Shown in pieces: positions 10,412 to 19,470 of a DNA stretch of 64,000 nt. The notes below the pieces were generated by a model. The model made no database searches. It was not told the origin of the DNA and saw nothing but the letters and a program-made list of their open reading frames with translations. The stretch lies in NCBI GenBank assembly GCA_046349355.1, contig JAXMCM010000025.1, forward strand, positions 62,001 through 126,000, written 5' to 3'. How positions within the stretch are numbered: position 1 is the stretch's first letter; the number at the start of each line of letters is the position of its first letter. The position numbers and the translations under genes were made by a program. This DNA comes from CALKJU01 sp046349355. GTDB lineage: Bacteria; Pseudomonadota; Alphaproteobacteria; Geminicoccales; Geminicoccaceae.

Positions 10412-10705
10412 TCAGAGCAGCTTGCCGTCCCACACACCCTTGCCCCAGTACTGGACGCGGACGTTGGCGCGCAGGCCCTCCGTGAAGAACGGGTCGGCCT
10501 CGAACAGGGCCACGGCCCTGGCCCGGTCCTCGCCATCGACGATCCACAGGCCGCCGGTCTGCGGGCCGTCGGCCGCCTCGCGCAGCGGCCCGGCGCACAG
10601 CAGGCTGCGCTCGATGCTGCGCACATAGTCGAGATGCTTGGGCAGGAACTCGGCGCGGACATGGGCCCGGGTGGGCTCGTCCTCGAAGCTGATCAGCCAG
10701 GGCAT
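10412..10705 (-). CDS. YciI-like protein
   Basis: A 97-aa protein of the YciI/YCII fold, a ferredoxin-like small domain. It shows the family layout: an N-terminal strand (MPWLISFEDEP), RAEFLPKHLDYVRS with the conserved HxxY-type helix, GPL and GGLWIVDGEDRARAVALFEADPFFTEGL. Function in this family is mostly unknown; some members are dehalogenase- or muconolactone-isomerase-like. Its place between an acyl-CoA ligase and isovaleryl-CoA dehydrogenase (gaps of 25 and 19 bp) suggests a role in branched-chain acid catabolism. Confidence 0.8.
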   Translation of the reverse strand: MPWLISFEDEPTRAHVRAEFLPKHLDYVRSIERSLLCAGPLREAADGPQTGGLWIVDGEDRARAVALFEADPFFTEGLRANVRVQYWGKGVWDGKLL

Positions 10706-10730
10706 CGGGAGGTCTCCGTTGGGGCCACGC

Positions 10731-12410
<1,680 letters not shown>

Positions 12411-12480
12411 CTTCGGCCGTCCGCCTGCCCCGACGGACCGGCCTAGCGCGCTGGCGCTGCCGCCGCAACCGGCGTTCGGC

Positions 12481-13632
12481 TCAGCGCTCGTTCAGCCACA
12501 GCCTGACCGGCGGATTGCCGGTCCAGTTGGCCCCGAACAGGTCGGGATCGCCGTCGCGATCGATGTCGGCGACGATGCCGTCGTGCAGCCCGCCCTCCCC
12601 GATCTGCTGGACCTGCCACTGCAGGCCGATGCCATCGAGGTTCTCCAGCACCATGATCCGCTTCAGCGCCGAGGTGTGCATCTGGCCGACGACGAGGTCG
12701 GTGTCGCCGTCGCCGTCCATGTCGCCGGCCTGCAGCGTATGCGCCCGCTCGACGTTGCTCATCGCGACACGGGGGCTCCAGCCTGCCATGTTGTTGCCCG
12801 CCGTCCGCGACCAGATGGTGATGTTGGCGGTGTTCTCGGAGCTCGAGTAGATCACCTCGGGCCGCCGGTCGCCGTCGATGTCGGCGACCAGCGCCTTGAG
12901 GTTCTGCGGCGCCGTGCCGATCGGGTAGCTCTTCCACGCGCTCGCGGTCCATGCCCGCGAGCCGCCCGGGTTGCGCAGCCAGGCGCCCTGCACGACGAGA
13001 TCGACCTGGCCGTCCATGTCGACGTCGCCGCGGGCCATGCCCTCGCCGTTGGCGATGGTCGCCAGCCTGACCTTGCGCCACGTCCCGGGTGCGCGCTGGA
13101 AGAAGGCAAGGACCGCCGTCTTGCCGCGGATCGCCACGTCCATCCGCCCGTCGCCGTCATAGTCCGCCGTCTCGACGTCCTTGCCCCAGTCGCCGATCGT
13201 GCCGATGACGCGCCGCGTCCAGGCCTCGCCGATGGCCGGATCGGCCGCCGGGCGCGGGTTCTCCAGCCACACCAGGTTGTCCGTACCGTTGCCGTCGGGC
13301 ACGACGACGTCCGGGTCGCCGTCGCCATCGACATCGGCGGCCTCGCCGTCGGTGGTGAACTGCACCAGCGGCGGCGCGATCCGGTAGGCCTCCAGCGACG
13401 GAAAGCGATACCAGGTCAGCGCCTCGTCGGGCCCGCCGCCGACCATCGGGTCGAGCAGGCCGTCGCCATCGATGTCGGCCAGCATCTTGACGTCGCCGGC
13501 CATGGCCGGGTCGACGAGGATTTCCGAGACGTTGACCGTCGCTGCCGCGGCAGCGTGGTCGGTGGCGGCAGTGCCGCCCAGCGCGAGCAACAGGCTGAGG
13601 CTCGCGGCTGCACCCTTCGGCAGCCGGCGCAT
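12481..13632 (-). CDS. Secreted seven-repeat FG-GAP/VCBS protein
   Basis: A 383-aa exported protein with a signal peptide (RRLPKGAAASLSLLLALGGTAA). Seven calcium-binding DxDxDG-type loops are spread along it, among them DIDGDGLLD, DVDGDGDPD, DYDGDGRMD, DVDMDGQVD, DMDGDGDTD and DIDRDGDPD, with a degenerate DIDGDRRPE. Seven such repeats predict one closed seven-bladed beta-propeller like the integrin-alpha head, held by calcium. No catalytic domain is evident, so a surface binding or adhesion role is inferred. It is divergent from parA. Confidence 0.8.
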   Translation of the reverse strand: MRRLPKGAAASLSLLLALGGTAATDHAAAAATVNVSEILVDPAMAGDVKMLADIDGDGLLDPMVGGGPDEALTWYRFPSLEAYRIAPPLVQFTTDGEAADVDGDGDPDVVVPDGNGTDNLVWLENPRPAADPAIGEAWTRRVIGTIGDWGKDVETADYDGDGRMDVAIRGKTAVLAFFQRAPGTWRKVRLATIANGEGMARGDVDMDGQVDLVVQGAWLRNPGGSRAWTASAWKSYPIGTAPQNLKALVADIDGDRRPEVIYSSSENTANITIWSRTAGNNMAGWSPRVAMSNVERAHTLQAGDMDGDGDTDLVVGQMHTSALKRIMVLENLDGIGLQWQVQQIGEGGLHDGIVADIDRDGDPDLFGANWTGNPPVRLWLNER

Positions 13633-13707
13633 GCGTTCCCCCCGGTGTTCTACAACCCTTGGACGTTACGAAGAAAAAGACGGACCGGCTAATGGTTGCA
13701 AAACCGC

Positions 13708-13747
13708 TTAACGACTTCTCAACCTGACGGCTTAACCGCCCGTTATA
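13708..13747 (+). promoter_or_regulatory. CtrA-like half-site cluster before parA
   Basis: Between the FG-GAP gene and parA lie TTAA-N7-TCAAC at 13708-13723 (one mismatch to the CtrA consensus TTAA-N7-TTAAC), TTAA-N7-TTATA at 13732-13747, and another TTAAC at 13758. The tract is clearly more AT-rich than its surroundings. This is a weak, inferred cell-cycle regulatory region. Confidence 0.35.
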
Positions 13748-13821
13748 GGCAACGGCGTTAACCTCCCGTGCATGCAGGCCGCCGCCGCTGCGACGGTGCG
13801 GTCCGGACGGGAGCCATTTGC

Positions 13822-14547
13822 ATGCATGTGACCGCGTTCTGCTCGCAGAAGGGCGGCTCGGGAAAGACCACCCTGTCGGGGCATGTCGGCGTCCAGGCCG
13901 AGCTGGCCGGAGCCGGGCCGGTGGCCCTGCTCGACTGCGACCCGCAGGGCTCGCTTGCCGCCTGGTGGAACGCCCGCAAGGCCGAGCGGCCGGCCTTCGT
14001 CAGCACCACCCTGGCGACCCTGGCCTCCGACCTCGAGAGGCTGCGCGAGGCAGGCTACCGCCATGTCGTGATCGACACGCCGCCGGCCGTCAGCCGCGCC
14101 ATCCTGTCGGTGATCGAGCTCAGTGACCTCGTCGTCATCCCGACCCGGCCGAGCCCGCACGACCTGCGCGCCGTCGGCGCCACGCTCGACCTCGCCGAGC
14201 GCGCCCGCAAGCCGGTGGTCTTCGTCCTCAACGGTGCCGCGCAGAAGGCACGGATCACCGCCGACGCCGCCGTCGCCCTGTCGCAGCACGGCACCGTCGC
14301 CCCGTCCTTCGTCCATCACCGCACCGGCTACGCCTCGGCGATGATCGACGGCCGCACGGTCATGGAGGTGTTCCCGGCCTCCGTGGCGGCCCGCGAGATC
14401 GAGGCGCTGTGGGTCTACCTCGCCGTCCAGATCGAGCGCATCGGCCGGCGCAACGTGTTCGCCCGGCCCGAGCCGCGCGGCTTCGGCCGGCGCGGCATCC
14501 CGCTGTTCAGCGAGGCCGGCGAGCCGGCGCTGGCGGAGGCGGTCTGA
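13822..14547 (+). CDS. ParA/MinD-like partition ATPase
   Basis: A 241-aa Walker-type cytoskeletal ATPase. The deviant Walker A KGGSGKTT has the signature lysine K10 and K15. LLDCDPQGS near residues 36-44 is the A' region and HVVIDTPP the Walker B region. Such proteins move or space DNA, plasmids or protein clusters. The start is the ATG at 13822, preceded by GGGAG; 18 extra upstream codons are not conserved-looking. The stop overlaps the start of a ribbon-helix-helix gene (TGATG). There is no ParB or parS here, so it is an orphan ParA, resembling VirC1/plasmid-type ATPases or cargo-positioning systems rather than chromosomal Soj. Confidence 0.88.
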   Translation: MHVTAFCSQKGGSGKTTLSGHVGVQAELAGAGPVALLDCDPQGSLAAWWNARKAERPAFVSTTLATLASDLERLREAGYRHVVIDTPPAVSRAILSVIELSDLVVIPTRPSPHDLRAVGATLDLAERARKPVVFVLNGAAQKARITADAAVALSQHGTVAPSFVHHRTGYASAMIDGRTVMEVFPASVAAREIEALWVYLAVQIERIGRRNVFARPEPRGFGRRGIPLFSEAGEPALAEAV

Positions 14548-14936
14548 TGGTGGCCGCCCGCCTCACCGCCGCCCTGCTCGCCCCCAAGGGCGCGGCGGCC
14601 CCGGCCACCGGTGCCTACAGCGGCACCGGCCTCGAGCCGCTGGTCGCCGCCGGCCGCGGCGGACTGACGCTGCAGGCCTTTCCCGTCCGCGCCGAGCTGC
14701 CGCGCCCGGCGGTGGCGCTGCCGGCTGCGGCGCCGCCGGCGCGGCCGCGGCTGAGCCTCAGCGTCGATGCCGAGCATCACCGGCGGCTGCGCATCCTGGC
14801 CGCGCGGCGCGGCCGCCCCGCCCACGAGCTGCTGCGCGAGGCCCTGGACAGCGTGCTCAGGGCCGACGCCGCCGATTGCCCCTGCGTGCAGGCGGCGGCC
14901 GAGTGCTGCGGCGGGCGGAACGCCCGGTCCGGCTGA
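14547..14936 (+). CDS. Ribbon-helix-helix protein, partner of ParA
   Basis: A 129-aa protein translationally coupled to parA (TGATG overlap). Residues 1-65 are alanine/proline-rich and look unstructured. Residues near 71-107 (RLSLSVDAEHHRRLRILAARR then a second helix ending in LDSVL) read as a ribbon-helix-helix strand-helix-helix unit. The tail is cysteine-rich (CPCVQAAAECCGG). ParA with a small RHH partner is known from plasmid segregation (ParF/ParG types), and the order here suggests that the protein regulates or loads the ATPase. A role in DNA segregation versus cargo positioning cannot be decided. Confidence 0.65.
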   Translation: MVAARLTAALLAPKGAAAPATGAYSGTGLEPLVAAGRGGLTLQAFPVRAELPRPAVALPAAAPPARPRLSLSVDAEHHRRLRILAARRGRPAHELLREALDSVLRADAADCPCVQAAAECCGGRNARSG

Positions 14937-15004
14937 GGCCGGGCCGCGGCGCCACGGCGGTGTTCCTTTACTTTTGCGGTGCGATCGGCTGATATGCGCC
15001 GCGT

Positions 15005-15026
15005 GGACGGGATAGGGGTCCCGTCC
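15005..15026 (+). promoter_or_regulatory. Hairpin at the start of the leuA leader
   Basis: GGACGGGA at 15005-15012 pairs perfectly with TCCCGTCC at 15019-15026 around a six-base loop. It lies just ahead of the leader-peptide Shine-Dalgarno. A weak promoter-like pair (TTTACT at 14967, TGATAT at 14990) precedes it. Confidence 0.4.
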
Positions 15027-15044
15027 GGAGGCTGAGGTTCAGCC

Positions 15045-15149
15045 ATGTCCCGGGCTCTGGAGTATGCCGGCGAGACCGGTCGCGCCATCGGCGCGGCGGG
15101 GCTGTCGCGCGTGCTTTGCCGGGACTCGCTTCGACTTAGGCACCCCTGA
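15045..15149 (+). CDS. Putative leuA leader peptide (34 aa)
   Basis: A short ORF (MSRALEYAGETG...SLRLRHP) with a GAGG ribosome-binding site seven bases upstream. Leucine codons near its end are CTT, CTT and CTT, separated by CGA and AGG arginine codons, in a genome that otherwise uses CTG/CTC and CGC. Clusters of rare codons for the pathway product are the hallmark of ribosome-mediated attenuation. The CTT-CGA-CTT segment is itself one arm of a long-range pairing with a sequence just before the leuA Shine-Dalgarno, and the stop codon lies inside another stem. It ends 91 bp before leuA. Function is inferred. Confidence 0.6.
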   Translation: MSRALEYAGETGRAIGAAGLSRVLCRDSLRLRHP

Positions 15150-15223
15150 GCCCGACCCGGCCCCGCGGCCGGCGCGTTCAGGGGGTGGTTCGTCCCGCAG
15201 CGCGGGACCTCGCGAAGTCGAAG
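15129..15223 (+). promoter_or_regulatory. Leader RNA stems of a putative leucine attenuator
   Basis: Three pairings can be read. CTTCGACTT (15129-15137, the Leu codons) pairs with AAGTCGAAG (15215-15223), which abuts the TCTGGAG ribosome-binding site of leuA. CCCCTGA (15143-15149, containing the leader stop) pairs with TCAGGGG (15178-15184) around an inner CCGGCC/GGCCGG stem (15157-15172). GTCCCGC/GCGGGAC forms a third hairpin at 15192-15208. No U-run follows, so control may act on translation rather than by intrinsic termination. Confidence 0.5.
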
Positions 15224-15240
15224 TCTGGAGCATCAAGGCC

Positions 15241-16848
15241 ATGTCCGTGAACACCGATACCGTCGCCGCCATGCGCGCGGCCCTGCACGTCGCCGCCGGC
15301 GGCGATACCGCCGACGACCGCATCATCATCTTCGACACCACCTTGCGCGACGGCGAGCAGTCGCCGGGCTGCTCGATGAACGTCGAGGAGAAGATCCGCG
15401 TCGCCGAGACCCTCGAGGCCATGGGCGTCGACGTCATCGAGGCGGGCTTCGCCATCGCCAGCGAGGGCGATTTCCAGTCGGTCAACGAGATCGCCAGGCG
15501 CATCAAAGACAGCGTCGTCTGCTCGCTGGCCCGCGCCAACCCGGCCGACATCGACCGCGCCGCCGAGGCGCTGCAGCCGGCCGCCCGGCCGCGCATCCAC
15601 ACCTTCATCGGCACCTCGCCGCTGCACCGGCAGTACCAGCTGAACCTCGACGCCGACCAGGTCCACCAGCGCGTCGTCGACAGCGTCAGCCGGGCCCGTC
15701 GCTACACCGACAATGTCGAGTGGAGCGCGATGGACGCGTCGCGCACCGAGCCGGACTTCCTGTTCCGCTGCGTCGAGACCGCGATCGCCTGCGGCGCCTC
15801 GACCATCAACATCCCGGACACCGTCGGCTACGCCTATCCCGAGGAGTTCGCCGACCTCATCACCGCCATCCGGCACAACGTGCCGAACATCGACAAGGCG
15901 ATCATCTCGGTCCACTGCCACAACGACCTCGGCCTGGCGGTCGCCAACAGCCTGCTGGCCGTCCGCGCCGGCGCCCGGCAGATCGAGTGCACCATCAACG
16001 GCATCGGCGAGCGGGCAGGCAACTGCGCGCTGGAAGAGGTCGTGATGGCGATCCGCACGCGTCACGACCGCCTGCCCTACCGCAGCCGCGTCGTCACCCA
16101 GGACATCATGAAGGCGTCGCGGCTGATCTCGGCGATCACCGGCTTCAACGTGCAGCCCAACAAGGCCATCGTCGGCGCCAACGCCTTCGCCCACGAGAGC
16201 GGCATCCACCAGGACGGCGTGCTGAAGAACGCCCAGACCTACGAGATCATGCGGCCCGAGGACGTCGGCCTGGTCCGCTCCAGCCTGGTGATGGGCAAGC
16301 ACTCCGGCCGCCACGCCTTCAAGAAGAAGCTCGAGGACCTGGGCTACACGCTGGGCGACAACGCGCTCAACGAGACCTTCGTCCGCTTCAAGGCGCTGGC
16401 CGACCGCAAGAAGGACATCCTCGACGAGGACCTGATCGCCCTGGTCGACGACCAGATCCAGGCCGGCGAACAGCGGGTCCGCTTCGTCAGCCTGCTGATC
16501 CAGTGCGGCACCGTGGTCCGGCCGACCGCCGACCTGGTCCTCGACGTCGACGGCGAGCGGCGCAGCGCCCATGCCGAGGGCGACGGCCCGGTCGACGCCA
16601 CCTTCCGGGCGATCCGCGAGATCTTCCCGCACCAGGCCACCCTGCCCCTCTTCCAGATCCATGCCGTCACCGAGGGCACCGACGCCCAGGCGGTGGTGAC
16701 CGTGCGGCTCGAGGAGAACGGCAAGACCGTCAACGGCCAGGCCGCCGACACCGACACCATGGTGGCGTCGGCCCGGGCCTACATCGCCGCGCTCAACAAG
16801 CTGTTAACCAAGCGCGGCAAGAGTGCTCCGGCGACACTGTCGGCGTGA
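15241..16848 (+). CDS. leuA: 2-isopropylmalate synthase
   Basis: A 535-aa enzyme that condenses acetyl-CoA with 2-ketoisovalerate, the committed step of leucine synthesis. The DRIIIFDTTLRDGEQSPG start of the TIM barrel, the metal ligands in SVHCHNDLGLAVANS, and NGIGERAGNCALEE are all present, followed by HESGIHQDGVLKN and a C-terminal LeuA regulatory domain for leucine feedback. The ATG at 15241 has GGAG upstream; longer in-frame starts would overlap the leader peptide and its hairpins. A leader with leucine rare codons precedes it, suggesting attenuation. A terminator-like hairpin follows. Confidence 0.95.
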   Translation: MSVNTDTVAAMRAALHVAAGGDTADDRIIIFDTTLRDGEQSPGCSMNVEEKIRVAETLEAMGVDVIEAGFAIASEGDFQSVNEIARRIKDSVVCSLARANPADIDRAAEALQPAARPRIHTFIGTSPLHRQYQLNLDADQVHQRVVDSVSRARRYTDNVEWSAMDASRTEPDFLFRCVETAIACGASTINIPDTVGYAYPEEFADLITAIRHNVPNIDKAIISVHCHNDLGLAVANSLLAVRAGARQIECTINGIGERAGNCALEEVVMAIRTRHDRLPYRSRVVTQDIMKASRLISAITGFNVQPNKAIVGANAFAHESGIHQDGVLKNAQTYEIMRPEDVGLVRSSLVMGKHSGRHAFKKKLEDLGYTLGDNALNETFVRFKALADRKKDILDEDLIALVDDQIQAGEQRVRFVSLLIQCGTVVRPTADLVLDVDGERRSAHAEGDGPVDATFRAIREIFPHQATLPLFQIHAVTEGTDAQAVVTVRLEENGKTVNGQAADTDTMVASARAYIAALNKLLTKRGKSAPATLSA

Positions 16849-16865
16849 CCCGCCGATGCGCTAAT

Positions 16866-16893
16866 CCGGTGTCCGGCTCCGGCCGGGCACCGG
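16866..16893 (+). terminator. Hairpin downstream of leuA
   Basis: CCGGTGTCCGG (16866-16876) and CCGGGCACCGG (16883-16893) form an 11-bp stem with one G-U pair and a six-base loop, 17 bp after the leuA stop codon. No T-run follows, so it is a candidate terminator only. Confidence 0.45.
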
Positions 16894-16968
16894 CAGTGCC
16901 GAAAAACCTTGAAGTGAAGCCTTCCGCTTGGTGCTATAGTATCGGTTGAGAAGGACCCCGGCGCCGCC

Positions 16969-18009
16969 ATGATCTCCCGCCTGCTCGGCCTGTTCTCGAG
17001 CGACCTCGCCATGGACCTGGGCACGGCCAACACCCTGGTCTACCTCAAGGGCAAGGGCATCGTGCTGAACGAGCCGTCGGTGGTGGCGCTGAGCACCAGC
17101 CGCGGTCGCAAGCAGGTCCTCGCCGTCGGCGAGGAAGCCAAGCAGATGGTCGGCCGCACGCCCGGTAACATCGAGGCGGTACGGCCGCTGCGCGACGGCG
17201 TGATCGCCGACTTCGACGTCGCCGAGGAGATGATCAAGCACTTCATTCGCAAGGTGCATTCGCGCCGGGGCTTCGCCAGCCCGCGGATGATCATCTGTGT
17301 GCCGTCGGGCTCGACGGCGGTCGAGCGCCGCGCCATCCAGGAGAGTGCCGAGAGCGCTGGCGCGCGCCGCGTGTTCCTGATCGAGGAGCCGATGGCGGCG
17401 GCGATCGGCGCCGGCCTGCCGGTCACCGAGCCGACCGGCAGCATGGTCGTCGACATCGGCGGCGGCACCACCGAGGTTGCCGTCCTCTCGCTCGGCGGCA
17501 TCGTCTACGCCCGCTCGATCCGCGTCGGCGGGACCAAGATGGACGAGGCGATCATCAACTACGTCCGCCGCCACCACAACCTGCTGATCGGCGAGGCGAC
17601 GGCCGAGAACGTCAAGAAGCGCATCGGTGCCGCCTGCCCGCCGGACGACGGTCCCGGCGAGATGATGGAGATCAAGGGCCGCGACCTGATGAACGGCGTG
17701 CCCAAGGAGATCGTCATCAGCCAGCGGCAGATCGCCGAGGCCCTGGCCGAGCCGGTCAACGCGATCATCGAGGCGGTCAAGGTGGCCCTCGAGCACACCG
17801 CCCCCGAGCTGTCCGCCGACATCGTCGACAAGGGCATCGTGCTGACCGGCGGCGGCTCGCTGCTCGGCAACCTCGACTTCGTCCTGCGCCATGCCACCGG
17901 CCTGCCGGTCAGCATCGCCGACGAGCCGCTGACCTGCGTGGCCCTCGGCACCGGGCGGTGCCTCGAGGAGATGAAGACGCTGCGGCACGTGCTGCAGAGC
18001 GCCTACTGA
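16969..18009 (+). CDS. mreB: Rod-shape actin homologue MreB
   Basis: A 346-aa bacterial actin that polymerises under the inner membrane and guides lateral wall synthesis. The nucleotide motifs MDLGTANTLVY (phosphate 1), VDIGGGTTEVAV (phosphate 2) and GIVLTGGGSLLGN (adenosine) are intact, as is the short amphipathic N-terminus (MISRLLGLFSSD). It is the first gene of mreB-mreC-mreD-mrdA-rodA, the elongasome operon, all on one strand with overlaps or short gaps, and confirms a rod-shaped cell. Confidence 0.97.
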   Translation: MISRLLGLFSSDLAMDLGTANTLVYLKGKGIVLNEPSVVALSTSRGRKQVLAVGEEAKQMVGRTPGNIEAVRPLRDGVIADFDVAEEMIKHFIRKVHSRRGFASPRMIICVPSGSTAVERRAIQESAESAGARRVFLIEEPMAAAIGAGLPVTEPTGSMVVDIGGGTTEVAVLSLGGIVYARSIRVGGTKMDEAIINYVRRHHNLLIGEATAENVKKRIGAACPPDDGPGEMMEIKGRDLMNGVPKEIVISQRQIAEALAEPVNAIIEAVKVALEHTAPELSADIVDKGIVLTGGGSLLGNLDFVLRHATGLPVSIADEPLTCVALGTGRCLEEMKTLRHVLQSAY

Positions 18010-18055
18010 CGGGACGGGCGGCGGTGCGCGTCCGCAGGAGCGTGGGAGACCCGGG

Positions 18056-18940
18056 GTGGCGCTGCGGCTGAGCCCGCGCCGCATGGCCGGATCCATGGGC
18101 TCGCCGCTGCAGCCGTTCGGCGGGCGCCTCCTCCTCGGCACCCTCGCCTGCGGCTGCGTCCTGCTGATGGTGCTGGCCAAGGCCGACGTGCAGCTGCTCA
18201 GCTTCGCCTCGCAGCACGCCGGCGACGCCGCCTCGCCGCTGCTGCGCCTGCTCAACGCCCCGGTCGTCGCCGTCCGCAACGCCGCCGACCGCGCCGGCCG
18301 GCTGCTCGCCCTCGACGCCGAGAACGAGCGGCTGCGCGACGAGAACCGCCGCCTGCTCGCCTGGCAGGCCGAGGCGACGCGCCTCGGTGTCGAGAACCGG
18401 GCCCTGCGCGAGATGCTGCGCGTGCCGCTGGCGCCGCGCGCCACCCTGTCGACGGCGGCGCAGATCGTCGGCGACACCGGCGGCCCCTTTGTCCAGAGCC
18501 GGCTGATCGACGCCGGCGCCGACCGCGGCCTCGAGCCGGGCATGGCGGTGGTCACCGAGCGCGGCCTCGCCGGGCGCATCGTCGAGGTCGGCGCGCGCAG
18601 CGCCCGGGTCCTGCTGCTCACCGACTTCAACTCGCGCATCCCCGTCCTCGTCGAGAGCTCGCGCGACCGCGCCATCCTCCAGGGCGACAACAGCGACGCC
18701 CCGACCTTGCGCTTCCTGCCGATGAACCCGACGCTGGCGGTCGGCGACCGGGTGCTGACCTCGGGCGACGGCGGCGTGCTGCCGGCCGGGCTGCTCGTCG
18801 GCCAGATCGGTGCCGTCGCCGACGGCACGGTGATGGTGGCCCCCTTCGTCGACTGGGAGCGCCTCGACTGGGTGGCGGTGCTGCGCAGCGAGCCGGTGGC
18901 GCCGCCACAGCTGCCGCCCCAGCCGGCGGGTCCGTCCTGA
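18056..18940 (+). CDS. mreC: Rod-shape-determining protein MreC
   Basis: A 294-aa bitopic inner-membrane protein with one TM segment near residues 24-42, a coiled coil rich in E and R (LDAENERLRDENRRLL), and the periplasmic beta-domain pair typical of MreC (TAAQIVGDTGGPFVQS onward). It links MreB to the PBP2-RodA synthase. The start is the GTG at 18056, preceded by GGGAG. Its stop overlaps the mreD start. Confidence 0.93.
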   Translation: MALRLSPRRMAGSMGSPLQPFGGRLLLGTLACGCVLLMVLAKADVQLLSFASQHAGDAASPLLRLLNAPVVAVRNAADRAGRLLALDAENERLRDENRRLLAWQAEATRLGVENRALREMLRVPLAPRATLSTAAQIVGDTGGPFVQSRLIDAGADRGLEPGMAVVTERGLAGRIVEVGARSARVLLLTDFNSRIPVLVESSRDRAILQGDNSDAPTLRFLPMNPTLAVGDRVLTSGDGGVLPAGLLVGQIGAVADGTVMVAPFVDWERLDWVAVLRSEPVAPPQLPPQPAGPS

Positions 18941-19470
18941 TGGCGGCCCTGTCCTCGCGCCCGATCGACCGCCTCGTCCGCCAGGGGGTGCCGCTGCTCA
19001 CTGCGCTCGTCGCCGTCGGCCTCGACCTCCTGCCCCTGCCGGACGCGTCGCCGGCGGCGGTGGCTCCGGTGCTGGCCATCGTCACGGTCTACTATTGGTC
19101 GCTGCATCGCCCCGACCTCATGGGACCGGTCGCCGTCGCCGGCATCGGCCTCGTCCAGGACCTCGTCGCCGGCACCCCGCCGGGCCTGACCTCGCTGGTG
19201 CTGCTTTTGGTCCACGGCCTCGCCGGCTCGGCCGAGGCGGTCGGCCGGCTGCGCTCGCCGCTGCTCGCCTGGGGAACCTTCCTGCTGGTGGCGACGGCCG
19301 CGCTGGCCCTGCGCTGGCTGGCCATGAGCCTGTGGTCGCTGCAGCTGTTCCCGCTGCGGCCGGCGCTGTTCGAGCTGGCGCTGACCGTGGTCGTCTACCC
19401 CCTGCCGGCGGGCCTGCTGTCCCTGCTCGACTCCCGCATCGCGGCCAGCCCCCATGCGCCAGGACTCTGA
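18940..19470 (+). CDS. mreD: Rod-shape-determining protein MreD
   Basis: A 176-aa integral membrane protein with about five hydrophobic segments and the MreD pattern (DLMGPVAVAGIGLVQDLV, PPGLTSL). It shares one base with the mreC stop codon and its last 17 bases overlap mrdA. Its assignment leans on both pattern and position in the mre operon. Confidence 0.88.
   Translation: MAALSSRPIDRLVRQGVPLLTALVAVGLDLLPLPDASPAAVAPVLAIVTVYYWSLHRPDLMGPVAVAGIGLVQDLVAGTPPGLTSLVLLLVHGLAGSAEAVGRLRSPLLAWGTFLLVATAALALRWLAMSLWSLQLFPLRPALFELALTVVVYPLPAGLLSLLDSRIAASPHAPGL

Noticed and set aside
13768..13821. A longer ParA start at 13768
   Set aside because: The extra 18 residues lack ParA features and the ATG at 13822 has a GGGAG site and begins directly before the Walker A strand.
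15064..15240. An N-terminal extension of leuA to 15064
   Set aside because: It would overlap the leader ORF and its hairpins and is not similar to known LeuA starts; ATG 15241 has a ribosome-binding site.
16909..16940. TTGAAG and TATAGT as a mreB promoter
   Set aside because: The spacer is 20 bases, too long for a normal sigma-70-type promoter; not listed.
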